64,000 nucleotides of DNA from JALORV01 sp963703945 (lineage in GTDB: Bacteria > Pseudomonadota > Gammaproteobacteria > Burkholderiales > Burkholderiaceae_F), in contig CAVPGM010000022.1 in the NCBI GenBank assembly GCA_963703945.1, positions 1 to 64,000 of the forward strand, in the 5' to 3' direction. Below, piece after piece: positions 51,602 through 59,123 of the stretch. The notes below the pieces were generated by a model. The model had not been told where the DNA came from. It ran no database searches and saw only the letters and a list, made by a program, of their open reading frames with translations. The stretch's first letter is position 1. Each line of letters starts with the position of its first letter. The translations under genes and the position numbers were made by a program.

Positions 51602-53446
51602 ATGTCCGCGGTCTTCATTCCTTCGCCGCCCGACCAAACGCGCGTCCGTTGTGCGGATCTTCTTTCGCAGTTGCGGCCCCTGCTGGCTACTCCGTCTGCT
51701 GATTCCACGGCTGCCTTTCGATCGGCATATGACGAACTCGCCGAACTGCCGTCGGATCACGCATCGGCCGAATCAGTCGAGTGTCTTTTGCTGATTGCGC
51801 ACTACCTCTATCTCGCCGCGCAACCGTTTCTCGGGCTCTCGGCAGCATCCAAGGGCGCCGACTTCGCGCGCGCGATAGGAAACTCCACACTGCTTCGCCG
51901 CGGTTTGTCGCTTAGCGGACTGATGTTTGTTGAAACGGGAAACCTACCGAGCGCAACAGAGTCGCTCCTAGAGGCGCTCAAGGTAGCCCGGTCGCTGGGC
52001 AATCCAGGAGCGGAGGCACCGGTCTGGAACAACCTTGGACTTGCACTTCAGAATTCCGCCCAGTATGGGGATGCGCTCAACTGTTTCGAGCGCGCGGCCG
52101 CGTTAGCTAAGGACTCGCCTGACTTTGGTCCAGTCGAGCGAGTGGCTTATGCGAACATTGCAAATTGCGCGGTGCACCTTCATGACGTCCGCCGCGGGGT
52201 CAAGGCGGTAAGAACTGCGATCGAGCTGAACCCCGATCCGGCTACGGCCGACGACTGCTTCATACGCGTGTTTGCAGAAAACCATTACGCGCGGCTACTG
52301 CTGGAAGTCGGCGAGATTGAACATGCCGAAGAACATTGCGAGCTTGCGAGGCGCTATGCGGCTAAGGCGCCAAGCGCGAGGGCGGATTACCTCGCGGCAA
52401 TGATCACCGGGCTCGTCGATGTCCATGCTCAGCGCACTGACATCGGCCTTACTCGCCTCAAGAGATCACTGGAGTACGCCCGAACCTCTGTGCGATCCGA
52501 GGTGAGAGAAGCGCTCTCCGCGTGCATAGCCGGATACGAAGCCGCTGGACAGCCTGACGTCGCTTTGATCTACCTGCATGAACTCCTCGCAATGAACCGC
52601 GAGGCAAAATCTGCTCAGGTAGTGATGCACCATAGCGAATACATCAAGCATGTCGAACAGCCCGCCTTCGGCCGCGGCTCGATCGACGTCGCGATGGCCA
52701 ACCAGCGCGGCAAGCTGCGGATTCAGCTCGGCGAGCGCGAGTTGATGCGGAACCGCATCCTGCTGCTAGAGCAGCAGTCGGTCGCTGCAGAACTTCACGA
52801 CGACACGACCGGCGAGCACTGTTATCGCGTCGGGCGCCTGGCGTCGATCCTCGGCAAGGAGATCGGACTGGAAGAGGATGTTTGCTTCCTGATCGACCTC
52901 GCGGCACGCCTGCACGACATCGGCAAGCTGGTGGTGCCCGATGCCATTCTGCTGAAGCCCGGCAAGCTGACGCCCGGCGAGCGCGAGATCATGCAGACGC
53001 ATACGACAGCCGGAGCCGACATCCTCGCCAAGTCGAACATCCCGCAGATGCACATCGCGGAGGAAATCGCGCGTCACCACCATGAGCGGTGGGATGGCAA
53101 CGGTTACCCGACCAAGCTCGCCGGCACCGCGATACCGATCGCCGCCCGCGTCAGCGCGCTGGCCGACGTCTTTGACGCGCTGACGCACAAGCGGCCGTAC
53201 AAGGAAGCGTGGAAGGTTTCGGACGCACTGGCCGAGATCGCGTCGCTCAAGGGCAAGCAGTTCGATCCCGAACTGACGGACATCTTCCTCGAACTCGTGC
53301 CACGGCTGCAGCGCGAGCACGGCGACCTCGATGAGTTCCTGGCGGTCGAGGCGAAGAACTCGCCGTTCATCAAGGCGCGCAAGCAGATCGCCGAGGCGCT
53401 CAAGGGCACCGACCCGGAGACGACGCTCTTCGAAATGCGTCGCTAG
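51602..53446 (+). CDS. TPR - HD-GYP cyclic-di-GMP phosphodiesterase
   Basis: A 614-residue cytoplasmic protein. The N-terminal two thirds is helical with TPR-like repeats: LPSATESLLEALKVARSLGN, VWNNLGLALQNSAQYGDALN, YANIANCAVHLHDVRRGVKA, ADYLAAMITGLVDVHAQRTD, ALIYLHELLAMNREAKSAQV (about 60-355). A short linker leads to a complete HD-GYP domain: DDTTGEHCYRVGRLASILGK, LAARLHDIGKLVVPDAILLK (HD, about 437) and HHHERWDGNGYPTKLAG (GYP motif, about 492). Such domains hydrolyse c-di-GMP. No membrane segment or receiver domain is present, so the TPR part is the probable sensor. An in-frame GTG at 51512 is a weaker start. Confidence 0.87.
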   Translation: MSAVFIPSPPDQTRVRCADLLSQLRPLLATPSADSTAAFRSAYDELAELPSDHASAESVECLLLIAHYLYLAAQPFLGLSAASKGADFARAIGNSTLLRRGLSLSGLMFVETGNLPSATESLLEALKVARSLGNPGAEAPVWNNLGLALQNSAQYGDALNCFERAAALAKDSPDFGPVERVAYANIANCAVHLHDVRRGVKAVRTAIELNPDPATADDCFIRVFAENHYARLLLEVGEIEHAEEHCELARRYAAKAPSARADYLAAMITGLVDVHAQRTDIGLTRLKRSLEYARTSVRSEVREALSACIAGYEAAGQPDVALIYLHELLAMNREAKSAQVVMHHSEYIKHVEQPAFGRGSIDVAMANQRGKLRIQLGERELMRNRILLLEQQSVAAELHDDTTGEHCYRVGRLASILGKEIGLEEDVCFLIDLAARLHDIGKLVVPDAILLKPGKLTPGEREIMQTHTTAGADILAKSNIPQMHIAEEIARHHHERWDGNGYPTKLAGTAIPIAARVSALADVFDALTHKRPYKEAWKVSDALAEIASLKGKQFDPELTDIFLELVPRLQREHGDLDEFLAVEAKNSPFIKARKQIAEALKGTDPETTLFEMRR

Positions 53447-53452
53447 CAGCCC

Positions 53453-53470
53453 ACCGTCCGGGCGGACGGT
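53453..53470 (+). terminator. Hairpin after the TPR-HD-GYP gene
   Basis: ACCGTCC - GGGC - GGACGGT, perfect 7-bp stem starting 7 nt after the stop codon. It is followed by TGCGG without a clear T run, so termination may be weak. Confidence 0.45.
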
Positions 53471-53526
53471 TGCGGCAGCGCGGATTTACCTCGTTGTTGT
53501 ACGAATGGGCAGGACTGACGGCCCGA

Positions 53527-53820
53527 CTACGCCTGGTGGTCGTCTTTCACACAGACGACACGCCGCTGCGGCATCCTCGCCACCCCCGGCTCCGAGGTCA
53601 CCGATTCGTCCTTGATCGCGCCCTGGATGACACGCGCCAGCGTCTCGCGGTCGAGTGATCCGCAAAGCAGGTCGACGACGTGGCCGGGCGTGGTGTCGCA
53701 GCGCTCAGACAGGAGCGACAGTTGCTGGTCGGTCGCTTCGTCGATTTCCAATATGACGACGGATTTCATCGGTGCCTCATCCGGCTGCGCCGGCTTCGCG
53801 CCCTGGTTTTTGGGGTCCAT
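53527..53820 (-). CDS. Small hypothetical protein
   Basis: A 97-residue protein starting MDPKNQGAKPAQPDEAPMKS. The core SVVILEIDEATDQQLSLLSE with HVVDLLCGSLDRETLARVIQ is strand-helix-helix, which could suit a small DNA- or protein-binding fold, but no family is recognised. A second ATG at the MKSVVILEID position is a possible start. It is convergent with the HD-GYP gene; no partner gene is coupled to it. Confidence 0.55.
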   Translation of the reverse strand: MDPKNQGAKPAQPDEAPMKSVVILEIDEATDQQLSLLSERCDTTPGHVVDLLCGSLDRETLARVIQGAIKDESVTSEPGVARMPQRRVVCVKDDHQA

Positions 53821-53953
53821 GGCTGTCTATCGGACCGCGCGGCGCCCGGTTGAGTCATGCAGGCAGTTGACCGGCCTTTTCACATCCTGAACCCCAGCCA
53901 GATCGCGTGCGCGGCGGAATTGGCGGGACTTTCCGGCCGCGCTATGGTGAGCC

Positions 53954-55186
53954 ATGGACACACAGGTCTCTGATCGCTCCGTTTCGAACGCCAGGCGGCT
54001 GCATGCGGAAGTGCGGGCGGCGCGCGCGCACACCGATACCCTGTTCGCACTCGTCGCCGACGCGACGCTCTACGAACGACCGATTCCGGACCGTCATCGG
54101 CTGATCTTCTACGTCGGACATCTCGACGCGTTCGACTGGAATCAGCTGGCGCGCGGCGTGCTGGACCGGGCGTCGTTCAATCCCACCTTCGATCGGCTGT
54201 TCGAGGCCGGCATCGATCCGCCACCCGGGCGCGCGCCGATCGATCGGCCCTCGGACTGGCCGGCGCTCGATGCCGTGCGTGCCTACGTCGCTCGCACGCG
54301 CCTGGAACTCGACCAGGTCTGGGACGATCTGCCTGAAGATCGCGTGCTGACGGCGCTCGAGCATCGCTGGATGCATGCCGAGACGCTCGCCTATCTGCTA
54401 CATCAACTGCAGCCGGACAAGAAGCACGCCACGCGCATCGCGCCAACGGTCGTCAGGTCGAACCGACCGGCCGAGCCCGCTTGGGTGCCGATCCGTGGCG
54501 GAACCGCCACCCTCGGCCAAGCGCCCGGCGCATTCGGCTGGGACAACGAGTTTCCGCCGCACACGAGCACCGTGGCTGACTTCGAACTCGCCCGCTTCAA
54601 GCTGACCAACGGCGAGTACATGCGCTTCGTGCAGGCCGGCGGACCGGCTGCCCCATTCTGGCGTTGGCGAGAGCGCCGCTGGTGGCTGCGGCGCATGTTC
54701 GACGAGGTTCCCCTGACGCTCGATACGCCCGTGTATCTGACCCAGCGGCAGGCTGCGACGGTTGCCGCCTGGTACGGCGGCCGGCTGCCGACCGAAGCGG
54801 AATGGCAGCGCGCGGCCTACGGCGATGGCGGTCGACGCTACCCGTGGGGCGCCGCACCGCTCGAGGCGTCGCGGACCAACGCGAACTTCTCCGCGTGGGA
54901 CACGATGGCGGTCAATGCCCATCCGGGCGGTGACACGCCCGATGGGCTGGCGCAGATGCTCGGCAACGGATGGGAGTGGACGTCGACGCCGTTCGCCGGT
55001 TTCGATGGCTTCGCACCGCGCGCTTACTACCGCGGCTACTCGGCCGACTTCTTCGATGGCGAGCATTTCGTGCTGAAGGGCGCATCTCCGCGCACCGCAA
55101 TCCGTCTTGCCCGCCCGTCATTCCGCAACTGGTACCGCATCGATTACCCGTACGCGTATTCGACCGTGCGGCTTGCGCGCTCCTAG
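53954..55186 (+). CDS. egtB: Ergothioneine biosynthesis EgtB-type sulfoxide synthase
   Basis: A 410-residue non-haem iron enzyme joining a DinB-like helical domain (1-165) to an FGE-sulfatase-like domain (170-408). Iron ligands are predicted as His56 (YVGHLDAFDW) and His137/His141 in HRWMHAETLAYLLHQL, the HxxxHxE motif. RFKLTNGEYM-like and GGRLPTEAEWQRAAYGDGGR with LGNGWEWTSTPFAGFDGFAP define the C-terminal domain. EgtB couples hercynine with cysteine or gamma-glutamylcysteine. Its convergent neighbour 11 nt away is egtD, the preceding step, which supports the assignment. The thiol donor used cannot be told. Confidence 0.85.
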   Translation: MDTQVSDRSVSNARRLHAEVRAARAHTDTLFALVADATLYERPIPDRHRLIFYVGHLDAFDWNQLARGVLDRASFNPTFDRLFEAGIDPPPGRAPIDRPSDWPALDAVRAYVARTRLELDQVWDDLPEDRVLTALEHRWMHAETLAYLLHQLQPDKKHATRIAPTVVRSNRPAEPAWVPIRGGTATLGQAPGAFGWDNEFPPHTSTVADFELARFKLTNGEYMRFVQAGGPAAPFWRWRERRWWLRRMFDEVPLTLDTPVYLTQRQAATVAAWYGGRLPTEAEWQRAAYGDGGRRYPWGAAPLEASRTNANFSAWDTMAVNAHPGGDTPDGLAQMLGNGWEWTSTPFAGFDGFAPRAYYRGYSADFFDGEHFVLKGASPRTAIRLARPSFRNWYRIDYPYAYSTVRLARS

Positions 55187-55197
55187 CAGGACACAGC

Positions 55198-56163
55198 TCA
55201 GCGAGCCAGCGCGAGGGCGAAGCGGTCGGCCGGATCGGTGTACGTTCGAACGTTCGCAAAGCCTGAAGCGCGCAGCAGGTCAGACATCCCTGCCAGCGTC
55301 AGCTTGTACGAGTTCTCGGTGTGGATGCGCTCGCCTGGATCGAAGCGCCGCTCGCCACCCGGCCAATGGACGACTGTGGCGCTGCGCGCTTCGAGGTGCA
55401 TCTCGATGCGGCTCAACGCGGCGTTGAAAAGCGCGACGTGTCGCCAGTCTGCGCAGTCGAAGTCCGTCCCTGCCAGGCGGTTTGCGACGTTCAGCACATT
55501 CAGGTTGAACGCGGCCGTCACGCCGAGCACGTCGTCGTAAGCCGCGACGAGCTCGGCGGCATCCTTGACGAGGTCCGCACCGAGCAGCAGAGAGCCTCCG
55601 GCGCACAGTGCATGCACGTCAGACAGGAAGCGGGCCGCCTGCGGCGGCGAAAAGTTGCCGATCGAAGAGCCCGGGTAGAACACCAGCCGCCGCTTGCTCC
55701 GCACCACATCCGGCAACACGAGAGCGCGCGTGAAGTCGGCCGTGATGCCGATCACCTCGATGCCAGGATGACGTTCGGCGAGCGGCTGCAATCGCGCGAG
55801 CAGGAAGTCCTTCGCGAAGTCGACGGCGACATACTGTGCCGGGCGTAACGATTCGAACAGGCGCTCGGCCTTCTCGCAGTTGCCAGCGCCGAGGTCAATC
55901 AGCGTGACGCCGGGTCCGACCTCGCGCGCGATCTCGCCAGTGCGGCGCGCGAAGATCATCGCTTCATCGCGTGGCAGCGTGTACTCGGGCAATTCGCAGA
56001 TCGCCTCGAACAGGCGCGACCCGAGCGCATCGTAGAAGTACTTCGGAGCGATCGTCGCCGGAACGGATCGAAGCCCGGCTACCAACTCCGCGGCGGGATC
56101 GGCCGCCGCCGGCAGCAAGTCGAAGAAGCGAACGCGGGATGGCGAGGCATCGGCAGCAGCCAT
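55198..56163 (-). CDS. egtD: L-histidine N-alpha-methyltransferase
   Basis: A 321-residue SAM-dependent enzyme that trimethylates histidine to hercynine. KYFYDALGSRLFEAICELPE with YTLPRDEAMIF is the EgtD N-terminal signature. GVTLIDLGAGNCEKAERLFE is the SAM loop; RLVFYPGSSIGNFSPPQAAR and LLLGADLVKDAAELVAAYDD follow. The C-terminal HTENSYKLTLAGMSDLLRAS is also characteristic. Genes for egtA, egtC and a separate egtE are not in the window. Confidence 0.9.
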   Translation of the reverse strand: MAAADASPSRVRFFDLLPAAADPAAELVAGLRSVPATIAPKYFYDALGSRLFEAICELPEYTLPRDEAMIFARRTGEIAREVGPGVTLIDLGAGNCEKAERLFESLRPAQYVAVDFAKDFLLARLQPLAERHPGIEVIGITADFTRALVLPDVVRSKRRLVFYPGSSIGNFSPPQAARFLSDVHALCAGGSLLLGADLVKDAAELVAAYDDVLGVTAAFNLNVLNVANRLAGTDFDCADWRHVALFNAALSRIEMHLEARSATVVHWPGGERRFDPGERIHTENSYKLTLAGMSDLLRASGFANVRTYTDPADRFALALAR

Positions 56164-56218
56164 GCCCGGAGTTTAAGTGCCGTGGCCGCTCGGCCCGCGT
56201 TCTTATCGGTCGATCGGG

Positions 56219-56749
56219 TCAGGCCGGCGTCGTCGGGTTGCGTTGTGGCGCCGGCAGAACCTGCCAATGACCGTTCTTGCGACCGAGGCGCACGCCTTCT
56301 TCGCGCAGGCGCGTCGCGCGATACAGCGCGTCCAGCGGCCAGGTCGCGTTCAACGTGCCGTCGTCGGCGACCAGTCGCCATACGGGCCAGCGCGGGTTGC
56401 GTCCTTTCGCCAGGTCCTCAGCCACCGCACCAGCCAGGATCTTGACGAACATGCCCGTCATCAGCGGGCAGGTCCGGTCGGCGCCGAAGCGGCGCGCAAG
56501 CGCGGCGCGCAATTGCGACACGCGGACCGTCGAGCCGGACGGCACGGCCGCGATCTCGTCGCCGATCAACAACGGCGTCGGCAGCAACAACCGGTCACCG
56601 AGCCGCTTGTCGGTGACGATTTCCGGTTCGAGGTTCGGTCGCAGCTTCCCGTTCCAGTCGAGACCGGCACGCGACTTGCGCGCTGCGCCAGCCTTCCTCG
56701 GCATGCGAAGCGCGCTGCAGCTTACGTTCGGGGTTCGCGCAGCGACCAT
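56219..56749 (-). CDS. MGMT/alkyltransferase-like DNA-binding family protein
   Basis: A 176-residue protein. Its C-terminal half resembles the DNA-binding domain of O6-alkylguanine transferases: VRVSQLRAALARRFGADRTC, MTGMFVKILAGAVAEDLAKG and PRWPVWRLVADDGTLNATWP. The active-site PCHR is replaced by PVWR, so alkyl transfer is not expected. The N-terminal part is basic and has strands. A GGGAGG Shine-Dalgarno sits just upstream of the ATG at 56749. It could be an ATL-like damage-recognition protein or a distant relative with another DNA role. Confidence 0.6.
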   Translation of the reverse strand: MVAARTPNVSCSALRMPRKAGAARKSRAGLDWNGKLRPNLEPEIVTDKRLGDRLLLPTPLLIGDEIAAVPSGSTVRVSQLRAALARRFGADRTCPLMTGMFVKILAGAVAEDLAKGRNPRWPVWRLVADDGTLNATWPLDALYRATRLREEGVRLGRKNGHWQVLPAPQRNPTTPA

Positions 56750-56880
56750 GCCGCCTCCCTCTTCGAATCACGATCAGTAAGTTAGCGATGCGGGCGGCGC
56801 GCTCACTGATCTGGCGCAAGCGGTGGCGTGACCACACGGATGATCTGCGTCACGCAAACGCGACCGACACTTGCGCCGCG

Positions 56881-58095
56881 TCAGTATGGATGCGTGTTGG
56901 CGTACAGCCCCGCGTTGCGCAATGTGCGCAGCACTTCCTCGATGTGTTCGGGGCCGCGGGTCTGCAGCACGAATTCGAGTTCGGCGTTCTGCACCGGCAA
57001 CGTGGTGAACGCTCGTTGATGCTCGACCTCTTCAATGTTGGCGCCGGCCTGTCCGATCAGCGTCGCGGCACGCGCCAGCTCGCCGGGCACGTCGCGCGTA
57101 TGCACGCGGATGCGGGCCAGCCGGCCCGCACGCACCATGCCGCGCTCGATGATGTCGGCGAGCACCATCGGGTCGATGTTGCCGCCGCACAGGATCAGCC
57201 CGACCTTGCGGCCGGCGAAGAGCTGCTTGTGCGCGAGTACGGCGGCCAGTCCGGTGGCACCGGCACCTTCGACGACCGTCTTTTCGATCTCGAGCAGCAT
57301 GACGATCGCCTGCTCGATATCGCCCTCGGTGACCAGCACGATGTCGTCGACCAGCCGCTTGACGATCTCGCGCGTCAGAACTCCGGGTTGCTTGACGGCG
57401 ATCCCTTCGGCCAGCGTCGCGTTGGCCGAAGGAAGGCTCACTCCCTTGAACACCGCGTACATCGAGGGAAACTGGTCGGTCTGCACGCCAATGATGGTGA
57501 TCGACGGCTTCAGTGCGCGCGCGGCAGTGGCCACACCGGAAATCAGACCACCGCCGCCGATCGCCACGCACAGGCAATCGATTTCGGGCTGCTGCTCGAG
57601 CATCTCGAGTGCGATCGTGCCCTGGCCGGCGATGACATCCGCGTCGTCGTACGGATGCACCATCGTCAGGCCACGGGCGGCCGCGATCCGGCCGGCTTCC
57701 TCGCGGGCGTCGTCGAAGGTGTCGCCGCACAGGACGATCTCGGGACCAAAGCCGCGCGTGCGCTCGATCTTCACCGTCGGCGTGAAGCGCGGCATCACGA
57801 TGACTGCGGGGATTGCCAGCCGCTCGGCGTGGTATGCGACGCCCTGGGCGTGGTTGCCCGCAGACACCGCGATCACGCCCTTGGCACGCTGCTGCGGTGT
57901 CAACAGCGAAAGCTTGTTGAGCGCGCCGCGCTCCTTGAACGATGCGGTGAACTGCAGGTTCTCGAACTTGAGGTAGATCTCGGCGCCGGTGATTTGCGAC
58001 AGCGTGCGTGAATGCACGCAGGGCGTCGTCTCGACGTGCCCGCTCAGACGCTGCGCGGCGGCGCGTATCGATTCGAGGGTGACAACGTCGCTCAA
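56881..58095 (-). CDS. ilvA: Threonine ammonia-lyase
   Basis: PLP enzyme of 404 residues that deaminates threonine to 2-oxobutanoate, first step to isoleucine. The PLP lysine is Lys54 in LQFTASFKERGALNKLSLL; SAGNHAQGVAYHAERLAIPA and VAIGGGGLISGVATAARALK bind the phosphate; LILCGGNIDPMVLADIIE follows. One C-terminal ACT-like domain (ARIRVHTRDVPGELARAATL) suggests allosteric control. Length fits the single-ACT type annotated either as ilvA or tdcB; biosynthetic versus catabolic role is not decided. Confidence 0.9.
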   Translation of the reverse strand: MSDVVTLESIRAAAQRLSGHVETTPCVHSRTLSQITGAEIYLKFENLQFTASFKERGALNKLSLLTPQQRAKGVIAVSAGNHAQGVAYHAERLAIPAVIVMPRFTPTVKIERTRGFGPEIVLCGDTFDDAREEAGRIAAARGLTMVHPYDDADVIAGQGTIALEMLEQQPEIDCLCVAIGGGGLISGVATAARALKPSITIIGVQTDQFPSMYAVFKGVSLPSANATLAEGIAVKQPGVLTREIVKRLVDDIVLVTEGDIEQAIVMLLEIEKTVVEGAGATGLAAVLAHKQLFAGRKVGLILCGGNIDPMVLADIIERGMVRAGRLARIRVHTRDVPGELARAATLIGQAGANIEEVEHQRAFTTLPVQNAELEFVLQTRGPEHIEEVLRTLRNAGLYANTHPY

Positions 58096-58194
58096 TGCAG
58101 CCTCGCGGCAACCAGCCTGAAGGGCGGCGATTGTAGCGGCCGCTCGCGTTGGTCTCGCGATAGACGTCGCGGGCCGATCCGTAGAATCGGCCGC

Positions 58195-58851
58195 ATGCTG
58201 CAGATCGAGGGCCTGAGCAAGCGCTTCCGCGACCGCACGGTGCTGAACGGGCTGGCGATGACCGTCAGCGGCGGTGACTATGTCGCCATCGTCGGCGAAT
58301 CCGGCTCAGGCAAATCGACCCTGCTCAACCTGATCGCCGGCCTGGATCGACCCGACGCCGGGTCGATAGTCATCGACGGTGCCGACATCGGCGCGCTGGA
58401 CGACACGCGGCGCACGCTGACGCGCCGCGCGAAGCTGGGCTTCGTGTTCCAGGCGTTCCACATCCTGCCGCACCTGACCGTCGGACAGAACGTGGCGCTG
58501 CCGCTAGTGCTGCTCGGCGAACCCCCGGAAGAGCGCGAGCGGCGAGCGACTGAGTTGCTGGCCGAGGTCGGCCTGGCGGACCGTGCGCGCAGCATGCCGG
58601 GCGAACTATCCGGCGGTGAACTGCAGCGGGTCGCAGTCGCGCGCGCGCTGGTGCACCAACCCTCACTGGTGCTGGCCGACGAACCGACAGGCAACCTCGA
58701 TCCGGACACGGCCGCCGTGGTACTGCAACTGCTGGCCCGCGAGATTCGCAGCCGACACGCAGCCGGCGTGCTGGTCACGCACTCGGAGGCGGCTGCAGCC
58801 ACCGCCGACCGTGTGCTGCGACTCGACCACGGACGATTGGTCAACGCCTAG
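58195..58851 (+). CDS. ABC transporter ATP-binding protein (AttE/LolD-like)
   Basis: ATPase of 218 residues. Walker A is IVGESGSGKSTLLNLIAGL, signature LSGGELQRVAVARAL, Walker B LVLADEPTGNLDPD, switch His in VLVTHSEAAA. It resembles the MacB/LolD-class exporters acting on substrates in the membrane or periplasm. The stop TAG at 58849-58851 uses AG from the first two bases of repeat copy B. The permease gene begins just after that repeat, so ATPase and permease are split by 272 nt of structured DNA. Confidence 0.9.
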   Translation: MLQIEGLSKRFRDRTVLNGLAMTVSGGDYVAIVGESGSGKSTLLNLIAGLDRPDAGSIVIDGADIGALDDTRRTLTRRAKLGFVFQAFHILPHLTVGQNVALPLVLLGEPPEERERRATELLAEVGLADRARSMPGELSGGELQRVAVARALVHQPSLVLADEPTGNLDPDTAAVVLQLLAREIRSRHAAGVLVTHSEAAAATADRVLRLDHGRLVNA

Positions 58852-59121
58852 AACCTATCCCAGAATCCCCGATGGATCGCGTTGCCAAGAGAAGCGGGCG
58901 GATGCAAGGCGGCTGGCGCAGGACAGTAGCCGAGCCTACGGCCGAGCCGGCCAACGCCGCAGACGCCCGCTTATCTTGGCAACCCTTCGGGGCGGGGTCG
59001 CATGGGGCGCATGGCGTTGTTGCGGCTCGGGTCCTTGCAGGAGCAATGGTCCCCTCGCCGCGCCTAGCCCTGCACCCCATGCGACCCCGCCGCGACCACC
59101 GGGGATTCTGAGATAGGTTCT
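58850..59121. repeat. 272-bp palindromic repeat, family 1, copy B (inverted relative to A)
   Basis: Same length as copy A and reverse-complementary in orientation. Outer ends are AGAACCTATCCCAGAATCCC and its partner ending GATAGGTTCT at 59121. One hairpin is GTTGCCAAGAGAAGCGGGCG (58881-58900) with CGCCCGCTTATCTTGGCAAC (58964-58983), 19 of 20 pairs. The other is GGTCGCATGGGG / CCCCATGCGACC (58996-59007 and 59075-59086). The right end is two nt from the permease ATG and supplies its SD-like AGATAGG. It lies within a probable transcript, so it would be present in the mRNA. Confidence 0.9.
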
Positions 59122-59123
59122 GC

